Source: Carposina sasakii
Taxonomy: Eukaryota; Arthropoda; Insecta; Lepidoptera; Carposinidae
NCBI GenBank assembly: GCA_014607495.2
Contig: CP053156.1
Location: 4,836,001 to 4,900,000 of the forward strand
DNA length: 64,000 nucleotides
Direction of reading: 5' to 3'
The stretch's first letter is position 1, and every line of letters starts with the position of its first letter. A model generated the notes under the pieces. It made no database searches and was not told the DNA's origin. It was given only the letters and a program-made list of their open reading frames with translations. This document shows positions 11,901 to 23,900 of this stretch, in pieces. Made by a program: the position numbers and the translations under genes.

Positions 11901-14900
11901 ACCATTGGGCTATCGCCGCTTTCCATAATGAATGAACCAGCCAATTGGTCCCAGCACGCCATTTATTCTCACAGCAAAATGGTGATTCTGGTAATTTGTA
12001 ATAATTATATTAAACGTGGATTTATGTTGGCGTCAGTCCAGTACAGTGACGCTTATTAAAAACGTTCAATCCCTCGGTATTTGCAAGCCAAGATTTGATA
12101 AACAAGAATAGACTATGCGTACGGCTTCTTTTGTACGGTATGTAATAAAAAAATTCCAGTTTTAAATGCTATTGGAATAAATTTGTTAAAATTTCCATAA
12201 TATGTTGCTAAGCCAACAACTTTCTCTTGTATCCTTCTCTGTCGCTCAATACGCGAGAAAGATGCTATAGCCTCGTGGATTCTGCTAAGTACGTGCTTAA
12301 CATTATCTCCCACTGCCTTTCTCCAAAACGCCAGATTTGTTAGTCCTGTGTAATACTTAGGGCTAATTGAACGGTCGTTAGGCATACTATCGCCACATTC
12401 GCTGCCGGCAGATTTTCTAAGGGTGCCGACATTACGCCAACGCCCAGCGCCATGACGCAAATACGCGTCAGCGGAACCTCTAGAAAGCCTAGAAGACGCA
12501 AATACGTAGTCGCCGGCACTGAATGTGTTAAAATATGTGCGTCAAAAAAAAACCATAGACGTTGTTGTGTAATAGCAAGCTTAACAGCTGATTAAACTTC
12601 AGGGCCTATATTAAATTGTTTTCGTAGCTATTTCATGGCAATAAAGTTGTGGTATTGGCTTAAATTCCCAAAGATATACAGGGTGATTTTTGGTCGTCAA
12701 CGTTCCCGAAAACTACGGAATCTCCTCATCATCACGATCATTTTTCTCCATGGAAGCATACCTGGGAAGTGTCAGGTTTCCAAAATATTAGGGTCCAAAG
12801 TTGAGTAAATAGACTGCGTTTTTCTGCATAAATGCACATAGACGCGCGTAGCAAGATTTTTTCACGAGAAATAATTAATATCTGTCTATAAAAAAAACTA
12901 ACATAAACACTAGACACTATAAATTTCACCCGATCAAGTAATTAATTTTTTTTTTAAATTTAAAAAAAATTCCCAGCATTTTTTTTTTGGCATAAACTTA
13001 CTTTATTTGATGTATAGAGAACGTACCCTTCGTTAAAGGTGGCCACAAAAAAACATCCTGTATAGTGGAAGATGTCTCTCGGGTAATGATAATTTTATGG
13101 AAATGTGCCCTCTACTTGTCAGTTACGTTTGCTATGATACACATGTTGACATTGGTTTATGTAATTGGGCAACCAACAATAATAAAAGTTATTTATGGAA
13201 AACAGCTTTTTATAGGCACAGTCACTATTTGTAGCGTAGGTGATTCAAAACAAGAATATTTCCATTGAGAAAGAGATATTGCTATAATATACACTGCTTA
13301 TAATTGCGTCTCGCATCCACAATAAAAACTATTTGTTTTTAGATTTTATGTATGCTATGTATACAGAGTGTTTTTTTGTTGTCACCTTTAACGAAGGGTA
13401 CGTACTCTATACATCAAATAAAGTTAAGTTTATGCCAAAAACAAATGCTTGGAAACGATGTAAATTTTTTTGAAAAAAAAAAGACTTGATCGGGTGAAAT
13501 TTAAAGTATCCAGTGTTTATGCTAGTTTTTTATAGACAGATATTAATTATTTCTCGTAAAAAAATATTGTTACGCGCGTCTTTGTGCATTTATGCAGAAT
13601 AACGCAGTCTATTTACTCAACTTTGGACCCTAATATCTTGGAAACTAGACACTTCCCAGGTATGCTTCCATGGAGAAAAATGTTCGTGATGATGAGGAGA
13701 TTTCGTAGTTTTCGGGAACGTTGACGGCCAAAAATCAACCTGTATATACAGGGTGTAACAAAAAGGGTATGTTAAGCGAAAAGCTATGTAAATAGCCCAC
13801 TGTAGAGAACCTATCCACAAAATTTGAGACCCGAAATCACATGTTTATTTTTCCCGATAGTATGGAGAATTTTTAAATATCTCAGGAATTTTCATACAAT
13901 CTTGAAAAATAAAAATGTGATTTCGAGTCTCAAATTTTGGAAATAGGTTCTCTATAGTGGGCTATTTACATAGCTTTTCGCTTAACATACCCTTTCTGTT
14001 ACACCCTGTATATATGATTTAGATACACATGTCATACAATAAAATATTTTCAATTCAAGTAAAATGCTATCAGTTTTTACTTTTAAACTTTTTTCAAAGA
14101 TTGCTATGCGTTATTCTGATAACTTAGCTATATGACTGCCATGTTTCATTAAAATACTCGTACGTTCGGTAGATTTTACGTAAAAGAATAACAAACATCC
14201 TTTCTCACAAACTTTCTTTACATTGTAATAAGAAGGAAATACTTGAAAACAGTTTTAAATCGATCCTGGGGTCGTAGTAAACGTTTTAACCATCCGGGCA
14301 ACAAATGAACCAAGTCAATTTTTAAAACTGAATAATAAAAAAATCATTTTTATGAATAGATACCGATATTTCTTAAATATATATAAAATTCTTAAATATT
14401 TATATAAAAACACTTGTCCATGAATATAATCCGTTAGGATATGGTTGATAGTTTCATCTTTAAACTTTGTGCTGAGGGATTCAGCTTTGTTTGCCGAGAT
14501 TTGGCTAGTGTATAGCTATCGGGATGAAGAATAACGTTGCCAATATGTAATTTAGAAAAGAGATGGTAAAATTCGTCATCAGAGTAATTGACCCGGTGGC
14601 TTAGTGGTTATAGCGGCTGGCACGGTTTGCAGTGGTCGTGGGTTCGATTCCCACTCGGGTGAAGAATTTTTTCCATTTTCTTTATTAATAATTTTATAAC
14701 CTATATTTCTCTTTTACTTTGTACAAAATCTATCCTACATGTGTCTTTATATTTCTTATAGTGTATATTTATTTATATTATAGTGTTGTTTTATATTTCT
14801 CACATACCCTGTTGCAGCTATCCTCGGCTTCCACTCGATGATGAATCAGGACCAGTACCACGCATCTCTACTGAACAAGGGCCAACCCGTCGGCCTCGGC

Positions 14901-17900
14901 TGGGACGGCATCACCAAGGCTTCCAAACAAAAGGTCAGACTAAGCTCTCTAAGGTCTTGTACCGTGGGTACTAAGCAAAGGTCTATAAATAAATAAATAT
15001 TCACATACTTCACAACAAATTAACCTAGATCCACAATAAGTTATAGTAAGTTTTATGTCATGGGTACGCAAGTAATGGTAGATAAATAGAAACATCATTC
15101 ACAGGGAAACAAATATGCATGACCAACCAAGATTTAAACATCTGCTCACGGCTAATTGTAACCTCGAGATTTTGTTAAGAATTTAGTCTTTCCTACACAA
15201 TTAGTTATTGTATGCTGATAAAAAAAAATATATACTAATTTCCAGATATTCCCTATGGACCCCCCCAACGATACAGACCCCGACGACACGGTAAAACGAG
15301 TGCAGGAAAATGACCAGAAACTTACTGATCTCAATTGGAATAATATTAAGGTAAGTCAGTGTAGAAGCGCACTTAGGTATACCCGAGAAGGGTTGGCGTG
15401 AGGCAGGCAGCCGGCCGTAAAACAAAACTTTAGCAATATGAGTTTCGAAAGAAACCATATTGCGCCGACCCCATTTATAATGAGATAAGGGCCCCATGTC
15501 CGTGGGTATCGTAAGCTTAAGGGTTTCCGGGAGATGGGTAGCACCTCCCGTGTAGACAACATAGTGCGAAAACCACACTGCGGTCACCAACCCGCCTGCC
15601 CAGCGTGGTGACTATGGGCAACTACCCCCCTATAGCAGTAGCCTTCTGGCGTGCCCTGGGGGAGGCCACGTCCAGCAGTGGACGGTGTGTAAAAAGGATT
15701 ACCCTAAGTTCCCACTGGAAAACGGTAATTTACATGGACGAAGTCGTGGGCGTCCTCTAGTCGCGACTTTTAGTCACTTATGGTCGTAATCCATAGAATC
15801 AATTATCCTAATTGCATAACAGTGGAACACCATTACCTATGCCATTACGCCTACATAAATTTTACAAAAATAGATGAATGTTTGAACCACTCGTTTTATG
15901 GCTTGTAGAGTAGTTGTGAAATAGAAGAAGATGCTTCGATTATATGGTAGATACACAATATACGCACGAAAAGTGGCACCGCCAAAAGAAGGCATAAATC
16001 AAAAGTTTGCACTCTTTTAGCGTGGAATCGTCTCGCGATGCCAAAGTATGCCGTGAAAAACTATAAAAACTACATATAAAAATTAAAAAAAAAAGATGGA
16101 TGTTATATTTTCAGTAAGTACTGTTTTGTAATCAATATTGATAATAATTTGTTCATGGAAACATGTCTATCTAATATTTTATATCAATTACAAATACTTC
16201 TTACTTCGCAACTATCCCTTTCGCACACTGATGCGCTTCGTGTAAGTGAAAACGACACCGAACTTACATAGATAGAACCGTCATTGTTTTGACATCCGAT
16301 TTATAGTACTCAGTGGGAAGCCAGGAACTGGAAGAGATTTGATTACAGACAACGGGAAATGTCAGACTAAATAAAAGCTTGTAAAAAGCTTAATATTTTT
16401 ATGCATAAGTATACCTATATATATTTATTTTTTTAAACCTAAGAATATGGTGTTATTTCGTAGGCTCATTCCATAAATTTGTTCAATTTCCTGGTCTAAA
16501 CATGTAAAATTACTAAAATTTCACGGTGTATATGCGAGCGACTCCCACTCGGCAGCGATAAGGTAAGCGCGAAACAAAAGTAACAAGATGTGTCTTTTTT
16601 TCTTTATTTATTCCTTCACCTTCAGCCTTTTATTTTTACATTATTTTACCATTTCTTCCTATCCAAATTCCTCGCTCTCGTTTAGTTTCTTATTCAATTT
16701 TTTCCTCGTTTCATCTAATGACGGTGACGCCATATTAATTCTTACAATTTTATACTTTAATTAAATAGCATTATATTCTTGATAAATATTTTTAGTTGTG
16801 TTTGGTTTGTGTTTGGCTTTAACGCAAATGGCTATATGTCAGAATCAGGTGCAAATGTGTTACAACTTTATTACTAAGATATAAGGTTTAACTTAAGTAT
16901 GACTATCTTTCTAATTATAAGCAACTCCAACAGTTTAGATCTGTATAAGTACGTATACAAACTGGCGATCTACCATTATATTTGATCGAAGAGAAGATGC
17001 CTTACATATTAATTTAATGGAATTTTATGCAAATTATCAAATGATCAAGTAATTGACCCGGTGGCTCATAAAATGCAGAAGTCCCACTCGGGTGAAGAAT
17101 TTTTTCGATTTCTTTATTAATAATTTTATCTAATGATGGTTCTATATTCAGACAAACCAAGGCTATGGAATTCAACAAACTGGCGAACAAATGAAATAAA
17201 ATAAAATAAATCATCCGCAGAACATAAGCGACGAGAAATTCGAGAAGCTATTCGAAGGGCTAAAGACGAATACACACCTCGAGGTCCTCTCGCTGGTGAA
17301 CGTCGGCCTTCACGACAGAACCGCCGCGTTGTTGGCCGACGCGCTCAGTGTGAACACGGCATTACGTGTGGTCAACGTGGAGACCAACTTCATCAGTCCG
17401 GCCGGGGTTGTGCAGCTGTTGAAAGCGTTGTTGTCTACTACTACTGTTGAGGAGTTTCGTGCTAGCAATCAGGTATGGAAATAGAATAGTTTATATTAGA
17501 TAGGCTCGTCAGAAAATTGCGATGCGATAGCGAAAATTGTACAATGAAGCTTGAGGGTTTATATTAGATACTAGTGGACGCCCGCGACTCCGTCCGCGTG
17601 GAGTACAGAAAAAACAAAATGTCGAATTATCCGGCATAAAAACATTTTCCCGCGATAAAATAGCCTATATGTTAAGTGGGACCTGTCACAATATCTGTTT
17701 GTGTGCACACATACCTACCTCTTATGTTAATTTCTCTTTCACGGTTGGTTTGCTGGAAGAAATCTCTTTTAGAGATAAGCACGCCTTTGTACATTTTCTT
17801 TGTCATAAACTTTATTTGTGAAAACTTTACTGTGTACAATAAAGCATAATAATAATATATTCCTGAAATCTGCATCGAAATCGGTTCAGCCGTTTCTGAG

Positions 17901-20900
17901 ATTAGCGTGCACAAACGCACAGACAAACCGACAAACAGGCAAAAATTCCAAAAATCATTGTTTTGGGTACTATTGCGTTGATCAAGGTCTTCTATAATAT
18001 TTTTTCACATATATCTTCCATGTACAGACAGCGATCCGTTACATTTTTATTATATGTAGAATAGATGTAGAATATTTATTTCTGCAAGAAACGTGGTACA
18101 TAAAGAAAAGAGTAATTGCGACATTTCACCAGAGTGCGAAAATTTAAAATTAATAATATGTATTCTAAATTACATTATAAATATATCAGATATTCACACA
18201 AAGCAATGTCACAAAGTACAAAAAAATTAAATAATTACAATTATACTCGGTTAATTTCAATTATATTTGCGGTTCTTAAAATTTGTGAAACATTCAATAT
18301 TCGATAATTTATTATATATTTTGATTGCTGTAGCTTTTCTATATGTTTTTCATGATTGGTAGTGTGCTACTGTTAAATGTACATTCATCTCTTACCCTAT
18401 TAAATAGATTCGCTAACAAAATTACACATCTCGTATATATATAGACAAAGAAAATATCTTTTTAGAATGATGTAAGATTGTCAACATTATATATGTATAG
18501 ATGTTCCTTAGAAAATTGCGATGCGTTAGTGAAAATTTGTGCAATATTCGCTGTAGCTTTTTATATTTTTTGTGTGCGTGCAAAGTCAATTTATTAAGGG
18601 CTATATTATAATAAAAGTAGTTCCCGTACATTAAACGTAAAAATGCCATCAAACAAACACGGATTTGTGGCGCTTAATCAAGGTGCATACTCCCTGCAAA
18701 CCCGTGCGCTATTAGAGGAACTGAACACGAGTTTGAAAATGCACTTAGCGCGACAAGCCCGTGCGTGTTTCAAGGCAGTACTGCCTCCTATTGGACACGG
18801 AAATGGAAAAACGCTTCCGGGATCAGCCCACCACTAATTCTCGCCACTGCAATTCCTGTATTGGTGACAACATGTCGAAAAGTTCTAGCGCCTGGGATGC
18901 ACACTAATGATGTGTCATGGAACTCATGGACCATACAAAATGTATGTGATTGATATGTACTGACACGCGTGTCGTCATGTCGGGTGTTTACAGTGTGTCT
19001 CAATCCTAAGCGAGGATCAATAGACAAGACCAGCAAATTCAAATAAAACATAGAAAATCTACCTATAAAATGTTTTGGCGTTTCGGACCGATGACTTGCG
19101 GCTGGTAGTGACTGGATGGCAAAAACGTGAGATCGTGCCGTGTGGCGTACTATGGCCTATGTCCAGCGTGGACTGCGATAGGCTCACGATAACGAAATCA
19201 CTACATATTATAAAACAAAGTCGTCCCACTGTCTGTCTGTCCCTATGTATGCTTAGATCTTTAAAACTACACAACGGCCCCCTGATTACTTAATTTGCAA
19301 TAGCAAAGCCGAAGCGATGCGATAGCGAAAATTGTACAATATTCGCCTTGCACTGTCAAAGTTCCTTTGAAATTAATTTTACATAATACAAATTTGACAA
19401 ACAATCAGCGATTTTTGTACAATTGTCGCTATCGCTTTGCTTTTGCTAGTTAGGTAATAAAAGGGGTGGTTTTTTTAACGCGTGGCGATTGCACCGTTTG
19501 CGCTCTAACTTTTGTAATATTTTCTGATTTTTATTTTTTCTGTAGTAAATATAAACAAAGAATACAACATGTTATCTCCCGTCTCTCTCCAGCGGCTGCA
19601 AGTGCTGGGCAACAAGACAGAGATGGAGATAACGTCTCTAGTGGAACAAAACCCCACGTTGCTGCGGCTTGGTCTTCATCTCGAGTACAGTGACGCGCGT
19701 CATCGAGTCGCCAGCCATCTGCAACGAAACATCGACCGAAGTGAGTCCCTTACAGCTATATGTACAGCCATCTGCAACGAAACATCGACCGAAGTGAGTC
19801 CCTTACAGCTATATGTACAGCCATCTGCAACGAAACATCGACCGAAGTGAGTCCCTTACAGCTATATGTACAGCCATCTGCAACGAAACATCGACCGAAG
19901 TGAGTCCCTTACAGCTATATGTACAGCCATCTGTAACGAAACATCGACCAAAGTGAGCCCCTTACAGCTATATGTACAGCCATCTGCAACGAAACATCGA
20001 CCGAAGTGAGTCCCTTACAGCTATATCGGTACAGCCATCTGCAACGAAACATCGACCGAAGTGAGTCCCTCACAGCTATATCAGTACAGCCATCTGCAAC
20101 GAAACATCGACCGAAGTGAGTCCCTCACAGCTATATCAGTACAGCCATCTGCAACGAAACATCGACCGAAGTGAGTCCCTCACAGCTATATCAGTACAGC
20201 CATCTGAAAAACATGAAACATCGACCGAAGTGAGTCCCTTACAGCTATATCAGTACAGCCATCTGCAACGAAAACATCGACCGAGGTGAGTCCCTTACAA
20301 CTGTATCAGTACAGCCATCCATATATCAGTGAGTCCCTTACAGGTATATTAATGACGGAGCAAGATGTCAATTGATAATGATGAAATTTTGGAGTACTTA
20401 GATAGAAGTCTTATGATCTAGGATTTATCTTTGCCTGAGATTAAAGATGAAGTACCTTATGTGGGTAACATTATGCCTGAGGGCCATGATAATTTGACCC
20501 TCTAAAGCCACAATTTTTGTATTTCTTGCGTGAGTATTTTAATGTCTGTAAGAATGAAAGGTTGAATGAAGTATAAGGTTTATTATTATTTAGTTATTAA
20601 GATTAATACATGACTAGATCTTAAGGTGTTTATTTCAAGTTTCTATTTACATAATATGTATCATTCTAATCGTTCTATCTCTAGAATTAGTAACCAAAAG
20701 AACCATAAAATCAAATTCGCACAATCAATCGACTAGTCTCAATCTACCATTGGAATCGTGAGCATCGCATTAACAGTTCTCATTGCGGCACACAGATGGC
20801 GGGCTTCGTCGCAAACGCGCGACCCAATGGCGACACCATGGCACCAATCGATAGTAACTGTAACCCCCATAGAACGAGAAACATAGCACAATACATAACA

Positions 20901-23900
20901 TTATACCTCGCCACGTGCATCTATGACGCAACGGGCGGTTTTACATCCCAAGCTTATTAACCATCGCACTCGATATCATCGACAATCGATATCACCGATA
21001 TCATCGACAATCGATATCATCAACATTCGATATTGAAGATCGATGTTGTGGCAGATTGCCGAGTGCTAAAGCGGGCTAGTGTGTCGCTGAGCTTGCGCCT
21101 GCCGCGCGGCAGACCGCCGGCGGTCGGTATAGACAGTAGCTTCTTCAACCTCACGCCGCCAAGCGCCGAAGCAATCACGCCTATTGAGGACAAAACCATC
21201 ACAGAGTCCGTAGAGGCGTCGATCACGGTCGGGGCCAAGGAGGCCGACACGTTTGTGAGGGCCCAGCGCCCGGACCAAAGCTCCGAGCCACACTCGTGAG
21301 TAGATGAGACATATCGCTCACTCACTCACGCGTGTACCCCCCCCCCTTATTGTTGGTAGTTTAGATTTACACGTGTGGCAACCGGTCGTGAGGTCGTAAA
21401 AGCGTTTTACTACAAAAAAAAGTTGATTTTAATTTTTGAAGCCGTATAAAAGTCGCACTGATTTGACGTAATAAACATTGCCGGTTAAAAAACATTTTGC
21501 CGGTTTTTTTACAGTTTGAAATACGTAGCGTACTTTATGCCAAAAGCTGTAAACATAAACAAATACGCTAAAGATATATTGATTCATTCAGTGCAGTAAC
21601 GACCGTGCTCGCTTCCGTACAAATAAGACGTAAATATGACTCATACGACACAGGTACGCTGCCAAAAGTACGTTCGATTGAATGTCGTTGGCTCGCCTTG
21701 TTTGCGCTTGTTTTAGTATTGTTTATGGTAGTTTACTTTGCCATAAAATTAATTATAACTAGTACGGTAATAGTCTATGTCCACGTGTTATGGATTTTGT
21801 TTTTGATAAAGTTTTACAAACTTAATACTTTAAAATTTTAATACGAAAAAAATTATCGTAATAAAAAATATCGATTTTAATCACGACTCGTCCAGTTGCC
21901 ACATCACTATATACATCACACACACACATGTTTGAGTTCTCTATGTTTCATTACAGTACGGAAAGACCTTACGCTGCGACTTCAGTTCAGATTCTTTAAC
22001 AACCTGCCAAAAGGGGCTCGTAGCCAATAGCCAACAGGTCAGGCGTGTGGCACGCTTGTAGCCTGCCAGCGTATAACCGACTTCGCTTCTGTCCGCTTAT
22101 AGTGACGATTGATTGAGTGGCCAGTACTTGTGTGCAATCTTATTTGCGCTGACAGTTGGTTCTGAGGACGTATTTTTTGACAGGATAAAAAATTAACTCG
22201 ATCCTCAATTTGATTGGTACTCGTAAATTATTTAAAAATTTTATTACCAAAACTGTCAGATTACGGCAAACAATTTTATGTATTAAACAATGTATTTAAA
22301 ATTCAAGGTACTATATCTAGCTAAGAAACCTAATTATGTTTATCCCAATTTGTAACAATATATTACGCCTCACTCGCGCCAAGAATTGGTACTAAAAAGT
22401 GTAGACTATTTGACGGCGAAAGGGCGCTTTGTCTCTTTAGCACCTGTTTACACATTCATCACTGCCGCATTAGGGCACGGCCCAAATAGCTGTCTGTTTT
22501 ATCGACACATTAAGCGGTATATCAACGTTAGCATACGAACGTAGTCTGCCAAAATATCTTCCGAGTCAAATGTCGGCGCAAATAATCCTGCACATCAAGT
22601 GATAGGGCGTATAATATGTGGTTGCATTTACCGCGTTTCGGTGTCTTGCAGCTATATATTTTACAGATAAATCTTTACAGTTTTACTCTATACCTTTTCT
22701 AAAACAGTTACAAGTCTTAAAATTCTACTCTCTTTAAAGTTCTTTAATCTTTTGTATATGGCGATTCTTTGAGATGACTACTTTCTATATGGGTAACAAG
22801 ATTTGGTTGTTGTGGATTATCTTAAGCCAGTAGCGTAACTAAACTGTTCGAGGTACGCCTTAAATAATATTGGGAGTTGGGATTCTTTTTTTGACCCTTC
22901 CGGCTGGGGGCCCGTAGCATATTGTTGACTTGCCACCCTGTAGTTACGCCCCTGTATAAAGCTGCGACTCCGGCAAATGATTTTTTTTACATTTAACAAA
23001 ACCTGATTGGTTGACTGCCAACCATAGACAAGGCAATAAACTAGCCTAGAGGATTTTTTAAAATTAAGAGGAAAATTATTTGCTTGGGGCCTGGCTTAAC
23101 ACATACATTGCAACAACGCGATCTTAAGTTCCGTATGGTCTAGTCATCTAAAAGATTTTCTCCATATGCGAAGGCTCTCAATCTTAACGCATTTTGATTT
23201 TATTAATAATGTTTTTAATATTAACAATTTGATTTTTAGCCGAGAGGGGAGCGTAGGACCATATGATATTTAATAAAGTACGGCCGCAAGCTTCGGTAAA
23301 CATTCCACAATATTAGCGCGAATGCTGTAAAGGCCGATATTTGCCGTGTTTTAGGGGAATAACGGGTGGACCGCAGGCTTAGCTAATACCGAGTGACCGC
23401 TTTGGGCCGCAAGCAGATGTGCTACTTATTAGCGTCATTCAAGATCTATATTTACACGATTCATCAAGATACGATTCGGTGTGAGGATGACGTTCTTAAT
23501 TCAATTGTATTTTTGTTTTTTTTTCTCATTCCGTTTTGGTGACATAAGGATTAACTTATTGCCACACTAACCAATTAGGAAAACGTGTATTACGTTCTGC
23601 CACAGAGTAGCAAATTTGCTTCAGCCGCTATAGACCGTTAGCCGTGGGTATACGACAGGACACGAACATTTTGTATTCACCGACTGTGCGCCTGTTAACA
23701 CCGCACATTTTTACTTTATCTGTGGAAATTAGGACGTTCCAAAAAGGTTTGACAACTAACAGTGTAGCATGTGAACGAATGATTTGAACTAACAGAGATG
23801 TGAACGAATGATTACTAAACGCCACCAGTGTTAGCATGAGATGTGCAATTATTTACTGTTATCTTGTTACATACCTGATGTATTTCTCTTTGACCCATTG

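Noticed and set aside
14588..14660. A tRNA gene
   Set aside because: A- and B-box matches and the T stem are present, but no anticodon stem forms and a partly deleted copy with the same 3' flank lies at 17051, so it is a SINE-type repeat.
19569..19850. 93-codon ORF as a separate protein
   Set aside because: It is tmod exon 7 read through its donor into the minisatellite; the stop at 19848 is inside the second repeat unit.
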